Source: an uncultured Acholeplasmataceae bacterium
GTDB lineage: Bacteria > Bacillota_I > Bacilli_A > Acholeplasmatales > Acholeplasmataceae
DNA length: 18,718 bases
NCBI GenBank assembly: GCA_937983315.1
Contig: CALKAH010000352.1
Location: 1-18,718 of the forward strand
Reading direction: 5' to 3'
Shown here: piece by piece, positions 1-6,251 of the stretch
Layout: each line of letters starts with the position of its first letter
Position numbering within the stretch: the stretch's first letter is position 1
Notes under the pieces: model-generated
The model's database searches: none
What the model was told of the DNA's origin: nothing
Seen by the model: only the letters and a program-made list of their open reading frames with translations
Made by a program: the position numbers and the translations under genes

Positions 1-485
1 AATATTGCAACCACAGGAATGGATAAGAAAACTAACCAACCAGGATGCCATAAATTAAATCCCCAACCTAAGATCAAGAAGATAATGACCGATAAGAATG
101 GCATCAGTGCAACCACCCCATCCTTGAGACGTGTCTGTAAAAGAATGGCTGACATGGGAATGGCTAAGAAGACCAACCACCCTGGATGCCACAAGTTCTG
201 ATAAAAACCTAGAACAAAGAAGATGATTAAACTGACAAATGGCATCACAGCAATAATCTTTGTCTTGATGCTTTTTTCTTTTTTGAGTTGAAGTGTATCG
301 ATCAAATCATGTGCAACCTCTTCGGGTTTTCCAAGCATTTGCCAAACTTCTTCATCTGTTTTTCCTGATGCTTTCGCATCTTCATAAAGCTGTTCATAAT
401 CACTTAATACTTCGTCAAGATCTTTTTCACTTGCACGATAGTTTTGGAGTGCAGCTTTAAGTGCATTCAAATAACTAGCTTTCAT
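1..485 (-). CDS. HAAS-domain (DUF1700-like) membrane protein, partner of PadR, 3' end missing
   Basis: The gene is read from the complement and runs off the left edge, so only about 161 N-terminal residues are visible. Residues 1-70 are soluble and helical, with the pattern of HAAS/DUF1700 domains that accompany PadR regulators (an LxxYEQLYEDAKASGKT-type stretch, then a LGKPEEVAHDLI motif). Two hydrophobic units follow, starting near residues 81 and 128. Each reads MPF, about 16 hydrophobic residues, then LWHPGWLVFLxIP, so the membrane part is a 47-residue tandem repeat. The start ATG (483-485) lies inside the end of padR, an 11 nt overlap, with its ribosome-binding site AGGAGG inside padR codons; this implies translational coupling. 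In characterised systems such partners are thought to act with PadR in sensing at the membrane. The exact function here is unknown. Confidence 0.8.
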   Translation of the reverse strand, partial: MKASYLNALKAALQNYRASEKDLDEVLSDYEQLYEDAKASGKTDEEVWQMLGKPEEVAHDLIDTLQLKKEKSIKTKIIAVMPFVSLIIFFVLGFYQNLWHPGWLVFLAIPMSAILLQTRLKDGVVALMPFLSVIIFLILGWGFNLWHPGWLVFLSIPVVAI

Positions 486-798
486 GTGTACTTCCTCCTA
501 ATAATTGAAAGACGCCTTCTAAGAATGAACGCCACTCGGTTTCATACTCCTTGAGTTTACTTTTACCGAGTCCTGTCATACGATAATACTTACGCGGTGC
601 TCCGATATTGGTTTGTTCCATATAGGTTTCAAACAATCCTTGACCCGTGAGTCTTCTTAAAATGGGATAGACTGTGTTTTCATTGACATCAATCTCTTTA
701 GATAATGTATCGATGACTTCAAATCCATACATATCTTTTTTTGAAAGGATGGATAGAATACACATTTCCACAATCCCTTTTTTAAATTGCGTGTTCAT
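475..798 (-). CDS. PadR-family transcriptional repressor
   Basis: This 107-residue protein is a small PadR regulator, consisting of a winged-helix domain with a short C-terminal dimerisation helix. Visible family features are the opening FKKGIVEMCILSILSKKDMYGFEVI, the recognition region (DVNENTVYPILRRLTGQGLFETY) and the wing (GAPRKYYRMTGLGKSKL). The start at 796-798 follows AAGGAGGA at good spacing. It ends with TAG and overlaps the membrane partner gene by 11 nt, forming a two-gene unit divergent from the aromatic operon. PadR proteins usually repress their own promoter; the palindrome at 819-852 is a candidate site. The inducer and any other target genes cannot be told from the sequence. 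Confidence 0.93.
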   Translation of the reverse strand: MNTQFKKGIVEMCILSILSKKDMYGFEVIDTLSKEIDVNENTVYPILRRLTGQGLFETYMEQTNIGAPRKYYRMTGLGKSKLKEYETEWRSFLEGVFQLLGGSTHES

Positions 799-818
799 GT
801 GATCCTCCTTACTGTGTC

Positions 819-852
819 TTGCACACTACTAGGATACACCAGTCCTGTGCAA
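819..852. promoter_or_regulatory. Candidate PadR autoregulatory operator (inverted repeat)
   Basis: TTGCACA (819-825) and TGTGCAA (846-852) form a perfect 7 bp inverted repeat separated by 20 bp. The repeat sits just upstream of padR and overlaps its likely promoter. The location fits self-repression by PadR. Binding is inference; the arm sequence is not the classic ATGT/ACAT PadR box. Confidence 0.45.
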
Positions 853-859
853 AACACAA
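831..859 (-). promoter_or_regulatory. Putative padR promoter
   Basis: On the minus strand, TTGTGT (complement of 854-859) and TATCCT (complement of 831-836) are separated by 17 bp. This is a weak SigA-like match lying inside the inverted repeat, which suits a repressible promoter. No better alternative was seen in the gap. Confidence 0.35.
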
Positions 860-897
860 TACCTAAAATGAAAAAAATGAAAAAATGTGGTGTACTC

Positions 898-925
898 TTG
901 TCTTTTTCCCCATAAATGTGATACT
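898..925 (+). promoter_or_regulatory. Promoter of the aromatic amino acid operon
   Basis: A -35 box TTGTCT (898-903) and a -10 box GATACT (920-925) are separated by 16 bp, with TG at 917-918 giving an extended -10. Runs of A at about 866-886 upstream resemble an UP element. The predicted start near 931-934 would place the leader peptide start codon about 20 nt into the transcript. Confidence 0.6.
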
Positions 926-954
926 CTATATGCAAACAAAGAAAGGTGATTTCA

Positions 955-999
955 ATGTTTAATTCACAGAAGGCTGGTTATTATTACTATACGTCTTAA
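955..999 (+). CDS. Tyrosine-rich leader peptide of the aromatic operon attenuator
   Basis: A 14-codon frame encodes MFNSQKAGYYYYTS. Codons 9-12 (979-990) are TAT TAT TAC TAT, four tyrosines in a row. The start ATG is preceded by AAAGGTGAT (942-950), a good Shine-Dalgarno match. It lies between the operon promoter and an intrinsic terminator, ahead of a DAHP synthase and a prephenate dehydrogenase gene. That is the arrangement of ribosome-mediated attenuation leaders such as those of trp, his and pheA. Stalling at these codons when charged tRNA-Tyr is scarce would be the sensor. The frame and repeated codons are seen directly; the regulatory role is inferred. The peptide itself probably has no other function. 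Confidence 0.85.
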   Translation: MFNSQKAGYYYYTS

Positions 1000-1044
1000 A
1001 AGGATTGCGAGAGGCATTCCTTTTTCAAGCGTCGTAGAAGGAAC
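998..1044 (+). promoter_or_regulatory. Attenuator switch region (alternative hairpins A:B and B:C)
   Basis: Segment A (998-1008) pairs with B (1014-1024) in a hairpin with a GAGAG loop and one mismatch, starting at the leader stop codon. B (1017-1024) can instead pair with C (1036-1043), eight pairs including one G-U. C (AGGAAC, 1039-1044) can also pair with GTTCCT (1076-1081) in the terminator. The pairings are mutually exclusive. A ribosome held on the tyrosine codons would leave A free, whereas one that reached the stop codon would cover A. The pairing was worked out by eye. Confidence 0.6.
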
Positions 1045-1066
1045 AGCCAATTCATGACATACGTTC

Positions 1067-1098
1067 ATCCTTGGGGTTCCTAGGGATTTTTTTATTTT
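1067..1098 (+). terminator. Attenuator terminator before aroF
   Basis: Positions 1067-1075 pair with 1079-1087 (nine pairs, two G-U, loop GTT). Seven T residues follow at 1087-1093, then ATTTT. It sits 22 nt upstream of the aroF start, so it can only act as a conditional terminator within the operon leader. Confidence 0.8.
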
Positions 1099-1120
1099 CA
1101 AAGCAGAGGAGAAGAAAATT

Positions 1121-2140
1121 ATGATTGTTCAGATGAAAAAAGGTTCCACCAAGAGAGAGTATGATAAAATTGTTGAGTTTCTACACAGCAAACACTTAGA
1201 GATCAAAGACGTATCATCGGATGAGATGCGCGTGTTTGGAATTATCGGAGATACATCCTCGTTAGATCCCAGTGATTTATATGCATTTGAAGGTGTCAAA
1301 GAAGTTACCCGTGTTTCAACACCGTTTAAGAAGGCGAGTCGTAGCTTTAAAAAAGGTGATACGATCATCAAACTGGGTGAAGGCATAGAAATAGGTGGCG
1401 ATCAGTTTATCGTGATGGCTGGACCATGCTCGGTTGAATCTGAAGATCAGCTGAGAATTATCGCGAAAGGTGTTAAGAAAGCGGGAGCTCATCTTTTACG
1501 TGGTGGTGCATATAAACCACGGACATCACCTTACGCTTTTCAAGGGTTAGAACTTGAGGGCTTAAAGCTTCTTCGTAAAATTGGTGATGAAGTGGGACTC
1601 AAGATTGTGACTGAAATACCATCAGCGGATTTACTTCCTGTTTTTGAAGAATATGTTGACGTGATCCAAGTAGGAGCACGAAACATGCAAAATTTCCATT
1701 TACTTAAAGCATTAGGTAAAGCAACTAAACCCATTCTTCTCAAACGAGGATTATCAGCAACCATTGAAGAATGGCTTATGTCAGCTGAATACATCATGGC
1801 TGGTGGTAATGAACACGTGATCTTATGTGAACGCGGTATACGCACATATGAAAAATACACACGAAATACATTAGATATCAGTGCAGTTTTAGCGGTTAAA
1901 GAACTATCACATCTACCCATTATCGTCGATCCTTCTCATGCAGCTGGACGGTGGAATATGATTGAAAAGCTGTCATTAGCATCACTCGCAGTTGGTGCAC
2001 ACGGATTAATCGTTGAAGTTCATCATGATCCCGAACATGCACTCTCGGATGGAGCACAAAGTTTAAAAATTACAAAGTTTAACCAAATGATGGATGAACT
2101 TGGTAAGGTTGCTGATGTCTTAGGGAAGAAAATGCCATGA
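1121..2140 (+). CDS. aroF: 3-deoxy-7-phosphoheptulonate (DAHP) synthase, type I beta with N-terminal regulatory domain
   Basis: This enzyme condenses phosphoenolpyruvate and erythrose 4-phosphate, the first step of the shikimate pathway, in the cytoplasm. Residues 1-70 form a ferredoxin-like regulatory domain as in Thermotoga maritima DAHP synthase, where it binds tyrosine or phenylalanine for feedback inhibition. The barrel follows, with AGPCSVES (metal ligand Cys103), GGAYKPRTSPYAFQG, KPILLKRG, CERGIRTYE and VDPSHAAG. At 339 residues it matches the two-domain form. The start follows GAGGAG at suitable spacing. It is the first enzyme gene behind the tyrosine attenuator and overlaps tyrA by 4 nt (ATGA). 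Feedback control by tyrosine is inferred from domain type. Confidence 0.96.
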   Translation: MIVQMKKGSTKREYDKIVEFLHSKHLEIKDVSSDEMRVFGIIGDTSSLDPSDLYAFEGVKEVTRVSTPFKKASRSFKKGDTIIKLGEGIEIGGDQFIVMAGPCSVESEDQLRIIAKGVKKAGAHLLRGGAYKPRTSPYAFQGLELEGLKLLRKIGDEVGLKIVTEIPSADLLPVFEEYVDVIQVGARNMQNFHLLKALGKATKPILLKRGLSATIEEWLMSAEYIMAGGNEHVILCERGIRTYEKYTRNTLDISAVLAVKELSHLPIIVDPSHAAGRWNMIEKLSLASLAVGAHGLIVEVHHDPEHALSDGAQSLKITKFNQMMDELGKVADVLGKKMP

Positions 2141-2967
2141 AGATGATGATTGTTGGCTTAGGACTTATCGGTGCGTCCTATGCTGAAGGATTAGCATGTT
2201 GTGGTCATGAGATTTATGGTCTTGATCACGATCAACATATCATGGAAGAAGCCATTCAAAAAAAGATTATCCTTCCTACATCATCCTTTGATATGATCAG
2301 ATCATGTGACCTTGTCATTTTAGCGCTTTATCCAAAAGATAATATTGAATGGATTAGAAAACATCATTCATTTCTTAAAGAAGGACAATTGTTAACCGAT
2401 GTAGCTGGATCAAAAACACAGATGATGAAAGAGATTGAATCGCTTTTACCAGAAGGTGTTCATTATACATCACATCATCCCATGGCAGGAAAAGAAACAT
2501 CGGGATTTCATGCACGATCTCCTCATCTTTTTCATCGGGCTAACTTTATCATCGTTCAAGGAATAAAGAGCCATCAAAGCGATGAAAACATCTTACGTAT
2601 CGTCGCAAACGACCTTAAGTTTGGTAAAATAATAGTAACAGATGCCAACACACATGATACGTTGATTGCTTTTACAAGCCAACTAACCCATGTCATGGCT
2701 GTATGCTTGATGCATGCTGATCATGAAGAACATACAAAACAAGCCACAGGTGATTCATTTAGAGATTTAACCCGTATTGCAAAAATCAATGAAACGATGT
2801 GGGCAGAACTTTTCATTGAGAATAAAGATCATTTATTCGTGATGATGGATCGTATGGAGCGTGAACTACAAACGATCAGAACACTGATTCAAAACGAAAA
2901 TATAGAGGAACTCGAATGCTATTTGCGTCAAGCAAAAGAAAAGAGGAAGTCATTTGACATTCATTAA
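2137..2967 (+). CDS. tyrA: Prephenate dehydrogenase
   Basis: It oxidatively decarboxylates prephenate to 4-hydroxyphenylpyruvate, the committed step to tyrosine. The Rossmann motif GLGLIG is at residues 7-12, and Asp30 at the end of the second strand suggests NAD rather than NADP. Ser92 (VAGSK) and His114 in HHPMAGKE match the catalytic region of the family, and SFRDLTRIA lies in the helical C-terminal dimerisation domain. At 276 residues it lacks the C-terminal ACT domain found in the longer Bacillus-type enzyme, so tyrosine control probably lies elsewhere. Its start overlaps the aroF stop (ATGA), and it overlaps aroB by 14 nt. Confidence 0.94.
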   Translation: MKMMIVGLGLIGASYAEGLACCGHEIYGLDHDQHIMEEAIQKKIILPTSSFDMIRSCDLVILALYPKDNIEWIRKHHSFLKEGQLLTDVAGSKTQMMKEIESLLPEGVHYTSHHPMAGKETSGFHARSPHLFHRANFIIVQGIKSHQSDENILRIVANDLKFGKIIVTDANTHDTLIAFTSQLTHVMAVCLMHADHEEHTKQATGDSFRDLTRIAKINETMWAELFIENKDHLFVMMDRMERELQTIRTLIQNENIEELECYLRQAKEKRKSFDIH

Positions 2968-3967
2968 GATGGCAGATTATGACATCACCTTATCGGCTGG
3001 TGTGATCGACCAATTGGGGCATATGATTAAAGCCATGTACAAAGATGTGCATCTTTTTGTCGTGACCGATCAAAACATCTATAACCTCTATCATGATAAA
3101 CTTAATCATGTACTGAACGATTTTTTAGTTCAATATGTCATCGTTGAACCTGGTGAAAAGAGTAAATCGCTAAAGACCTATCAATCAGTGATTGAAACAC
3201 TCATTGAAAAAGGAATCAAAAGAAGTCACTTACTCATCGGCTTTGGCGGAGGAGTAGTTGGTGATTTAACCGGTTTTGTGGCTGCTACACTGTATCGAGG
3301 TATCCCATATATTCATGTACCTACTTCGCTTTTAGCGATGGTTGATTCATCGATTGGTGGAAAAGTCGGTATCGATCTTCCCCAAGGTAAAAATCTAATA
3401 GGGGCATTTAACAATCCTAAAATGGTGGTTATCGATCCTGATTTTTTAACGACACTTCCTCGTCGTGATTATCGAAATGGACTTGCTGAAATGATTAAAG
3501 CAGGATTGATTGGAGATAAAAAACTTTATCATACCTTATGCAATCAAGAAGAAGTCAGTGAAATAGAAATAGCTCAAGCCATTCACGTGAAGCGTGAACT
3601 TGTTTTAAGTGATCCTTTCGATCAAAAAGAACGCATGCTTCTCAATTTTGGGCATACGTTTGGACATGCGATTGAGAAAAAGCATCATTATGAGACTTAT
3701 CTACACGGTGAAGCTGTTAGTTATGGGATGCTTATTGCTTTAGAAGTGGGCATTCAACTGGGTGAAACGAAACAAGAACTTTATGATGAGGTTAAAGATT
3801 TACTTCTCAAACGCGAGCTTGTGAAAGAACCACTGCTCAATATGATGGATTATAAGGATGATATTATCCACGATAAGAAGTTTTTATCGGATGGACTTCA
3901 TTTTATTGTTGTGACAAAACCAGGTGATGCTAAAATTGTCACACTCAAAATGGAGGATTTCTCATGA
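2954..3967 (+). CDS. aroB: 3-dehydroquinate synthase
   Basis: This is the second shikimate-pathway enzyme, NAD- and metal-dependent, converting DAHP to 3-dehydroquinate. Hallmarks are GGGVVGDLTGFVAATLYRG (NAD binding), PTSLLAMVDSSIGGKVGID, NLIGAF, GLAEMIKAGLI, and the metal-site histidines in NFGHTFGHAIE and HGEAVSYGM. Its 337 residues are close to the usual length. The likely start is TTG at 2954, because AGAGGAAG (2942-2949) is well placed for it; the first ATG (2969) is too far from that site. The start lies inside tyrA (14 nt overlap), and the end overlaps aroA by 4 nt. Confidence 0.94.
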   Translation: MTFIKMADYDITLSAGVIDQLGHMIKAMYKDVHLFVVTDQNIYNLYHDKLNHVLNDFLVQYVIVEPGEKSKSLKTYQSVIETLIEKGIKRSHLLIGFGGGVVGDLTGFVAATLYRGIPYIHVPTSLLAMVDSSIGGKVGIDLPQGKNLIGAFNNPKMVVIDPDFLTTLPRRDYRNGLAEMIKAGLIGDKKLYHTLCNQEEVSEIEIAQAIHVKRELVLSDPFDQKERMLLNFGHTFGHAIEKKHHYETYLHGEAVSYGMLIALEVGIQLGETKQELYDEVKDLLLKRELVKEPLLNMMDYKDDIIHDKKFLSDGLHFIVVTKPGDAKIVTLKMEDFS

Positions 3968-5226
3968 ATATCACGATCACACCTCACCCTCTGACAGGAC
4001 ATGTCTCAGTGATTTCATCGAAGTCACTTTCACATCGTTATGTGATTGCAGCAGGTTTAGCAAAGGGATCAAGTCATATCGAAAATATGTTGCAATCTGA
4101 TGATTTAGTTGCTACAAAAGATGCACTTTCGCATCTGGGTGTTCGCTTTCAAGATGATGACATTCATGGCACAACATTACATTATGATGGTCAGACCATC
4201 GATTGTCTAGAGTCGGGTTCAACACTGAGAATGTTGATTCCTGTTTTTATGATGCAAGACCAACCTGTTCAGTTTATCGGTCGTGGTAGGTTACCACTAA
4301 GACCTCTTGATGTTTATGAAGAAGCTTTTCAAGATCATCATGTTCTATTTAAGCGTTTAACGGAGCACACCCTACCTCTTCTCGTTCAAGGACCCCTCAA
4401 AGGTGGACGATTTGAACTGAGAGGTGATGTCTCATCACAGTTTATTTCTGGACTTCTTTTTGCTCTACCTTTAGCTCAAAAAGATTCGATCATTACATTA
4501 TCAACCCCTTTGGCATCTAAAGGATATGTCGATTTAACGCTTGATGTGTTGCAACAAGCTAAAATCCAAATAGCGAGTCATAACGATCGTTTGGTGATTA
4601 AAGGACGACAAACCTATCAACCGATGAACACACGTGTCGAAGGTGATTTCTCACAAGCTGCGTTTTGGATGGTTGCCGGATTGTTGGGTGAAACAATGAC
4701 CTTATCAGAACTTAAACCTCTATCAAAACAAGGCGATCGCGCCATCGTTGATATATTGATGCGAATGAGTGGACATGTTGTTTACGAAAAACGTAGTGAG
4801 ACCTATGTCATCTCTCCTTCAAGAACGAAGGGAACAGCCATCGATTTAACAGATATTCCCGATTTGGGTCCGATTCTCATGGTTTTAGCTGCAGCATCGG
4901 AGGGTGTGAGTCATTTCAAGGGATGTCAACGACTGAAAAGTAAAGAATCAGACCGATTACTTGCAATGCATCATGTTTTAACAAAACTTGGTGTATTGAT
5001 GACGATTGAAGAAGATGAAGTATGGATCGAAGGAAAAGCATCATTCAAAGGACACGTGATCCTTGATGGAGCATCCGATCATCGCATCGTGATGGCAGCT
5101 GCGATTGCAGCCATCAAAGCGGATGGTCCAGTGACGATTACACATGCGGAAGCTATCCAAAAATCATATCCGACATTTTTTGAAGTTTATCAATCTTTAG
5201 GAGGACAATGCCATGAATCTGAATGA
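3964..5226 (+). CDS. aroA: 5-enolpyruvylshikimate-3-phosphate (EPSP) synthase
   Basis: It transfers the enolpyruvyl group of PEP to shikimate 3-phosphate and is the target of glyphosate. The substrate-binding motif SSKSLSHR has Lys20, Ser21 and Arg25. Further motifs are ESGSTLRML (PEP-binding loop with its Gly kept), GDVSSQFISGLL, the DIPDLGP aspartate, KSKESDRL and DHRIVMA. At 420 residues it is normal in length. The first motif departs from the common PGDKSxSHR form (ISSKS), and the usual GDxSLxxRPM segment reads GRGRLPLRPL. The start overlaps the aroB stop (ATGA), and the end overlaps the chorismate mutase gene by 14 nt. Confidence 0.95.
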   Translation: MNITITPHPLTGHVSVISSKSLSHRYVIAAGLAKGSSHIENMLQSDDLVATKDALSHLGVRFQDDDIHGTTLHYDGQTIDCLESGSTLRMLIPVFMMQDQPVQFIGRGRLPLRPLDVYEEAFQDHHVLFKRLTEHTLPLLVQGPLKGGRFELRGDVSSQFISGLLFALPLAQKDSIITLSTPLASKGYVDLTLDVLQQAKIQIASHNDRLVIKGRQTYQPMNTRVEGDFSQAAFWMVAGLLGETMTLSELKPLSKQGDRAIVDILMRMSGHVVYEKRSETYVISPSRTKGTAIDLTDIPDLGPILMVLAAASEGVSHFKGCQRLKSKESDRLLAMHHVLTKLGVLMTIEEDEVWIEGKASFKGHVILDGASDHRIVMAAAIAAIKADGPVTITHAEAIQKSYPTFFEVYQSLGGQCHESE

Positions 5227-5473
5227 ATTAAGAAAAGAAATGGATGAGATTGATCATCACATGATGGAACTATTCAAAAAAAGAATGGCCATTTCAAAGA
5301 ACATTGGCAAAGTAAAAAAAGCGATGGGCCTTCCTATTTTTGATCCCATCCGTGAACAAACCATTCTTGAAAAAAGAGAAGTATTGTTTAATGATGATAG
5401 CTTATGGCCACTTTATCGTTCGTTTTTAATCAAACTTTTTGAACTTTCAAAGGAATGGCAACATCATGAGTGA
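5213..5473 (+). CDS. Monofunctional chorismate mutase (AroQ class)
   Basis: This 86-residue all-helical enzyme rearranges chorismate to prephenate, the substrate of the TyrA encoded upstream. Against the E. coli mutase domain every active-site residue appears kept: Arg7, Arg24, Lys35, Asp44, Arg47, Glu48, Ser79 and Gln83 (E. coli Arg11, Arg28, Lys39, Asp48, Arg51, Glu52, Ser84, Gln88). It stands alone rather than fused to DAHP synthase or prephenate dehydratase. The ribosome-binding site AGGAGG lies inside the aroA end. No symbol is given because aroQ also names a dehydroquinase. Confidence 0.93.
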   Translation: MNLNELRKEMDEIDHHMMELFKKRMAISKNIGKVKKAMGLPIFDPIREQTILEKREVLFNDDSLWPLYRSFLIKLFELSKEWQHHE

Positions 5474-6251
5474 GCGATATGGCCTGATAGGCAAAAATAT
5501 CCAGTACAGCAAGTCACCAAAAATTCACGAATTCATGGCAAAACGTTTGGGTATTCCCATGAAATATGATCTTTTTGATGTTGAAGAAGATGAACTTCCC
5601 CGTCTTGTTAAACTTTTAAGACAAGGACAAATTCAAGGACTTAATGTCACGATTCCTTATAAACAAACCATCATTAAATATGTTGATGTATTAACACCGA
5701 AAGCCCAACGGATTAAGGCAGTCAATACACTCTATCTTAAAAATGGACAAGTCGTAGGTGATAATACCGACTATGATGGTATTTTAGGGCTGATTGCGAG
5801 ACACAAGATTGATGTTAAAGGAAAACGTGTCTATATTCTCGGGACAGGTGGTGCTGCAAAAGCAACGTATGTGGTTTTATCAGATTTAGGTGCACAGATC
5901 ACGGTTGTTTCAAGACAAATTGTCGATCAAGATCCCATGTTTTTGCACATGATCACGTATTCGATGATTAATCCCAAAGATGTTGATCTCTATATTAACG
6001 CAACCCCGATTGGAACATCCCCCAAGGTCAATGAAGCGGTATTAACACAAACGATGGTTCAGCATCATACCGTCATTGACCTGATTTATAATCCACCTGT
6101 GACCGAACTGATGAAACATGCAAACGTGGCTTATAACGGTTTACTCATGCTCATCATTCAAGCCATTAAAGCAGAAGAAATATGGTTTGAACGCAAGATT
6201 GATATCACCGATCGTTTGATTGATGATTTAAAGGAAGTGATTTACACATGA
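5466..6251 (+). CDS. aroE: Shikimate dehydrogenase
   Basis: It reduces 3-dehydroshikimate to shikimate with NADPH. The substrate site SKSP (Ser15, Ser17), NVTIPYK with catalytic Lys66, AVNTL, and GDNTDYDG with catalytic Asp102 are all visible. The nucleotide-binding loop GTGGAAKA and INATPIGTSP follow, then DLIYNPP and NGLLMLIIQAI near the C-terminus. The ATG at 5466 is preferred, giving 261 residues, because AAAGGA lies about 11 nt upstream and the protein then begins at the family position (MSERYGLIG). A longer TTG-started frame from 5439 adds nine residues without support. It overlaps the mutase gene by 8 nt and aroC by 4 nt. Confidence 0.94.
   Translation: MSERYGLIGKNIQYSKSPKIHEFMAKRLGIPMKYDLFDVEEDELPRLVKLLRQGQIQGLNVTIPYKQTIIKYVDVLTPKAQRIKAVNTLYLKNGQVVGDNTDYDGILGLIARHKIDVKGKRVYILGTGGAAKATYVVLSDLGAQITVVSRQIVDQDPMFLHMITYSMINPKDVDLYINATPIGTSPKVNEAVLTQTMVQHHTVIDLIYNPPVTELMKHANVAYNGLLMLIIQAIKAEEIWFERKIDITDRLIDDLKEVIYT

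Noticed and set aside
19..201. Plus-strand 60-codon frame with NQPGCHK/NHPGCHK repeats
   Set aside because: It is antisense to the HAAS-domain gene; its repeats merely mirror the HPGW repeat on the minus strand, and no ribosome-binding site is evident.
998..1025. First leader hairpin as a full terminator
   Set aside because: It is followed by five T residues but has an AT-rich, mismatched stem and starts at the leader stop codon. It fits better as the A:B arm of the switch.
926..1120. T-box riboswitch in the aro leader
   Set aside because: No T-box core motif (GGTGG...CCGCG type) or specifier-loop layout was found. The translated Tyr-codon leader explains the terminator better.
3964..5226. 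Glyphosate-insensitive class II EPSP synthase
   Set aside because: The loop glycine is kept (ESGSTLR) and the SSQF motif is like sensitive enzymes. Class cannot be settled by eye, so no claim is made.
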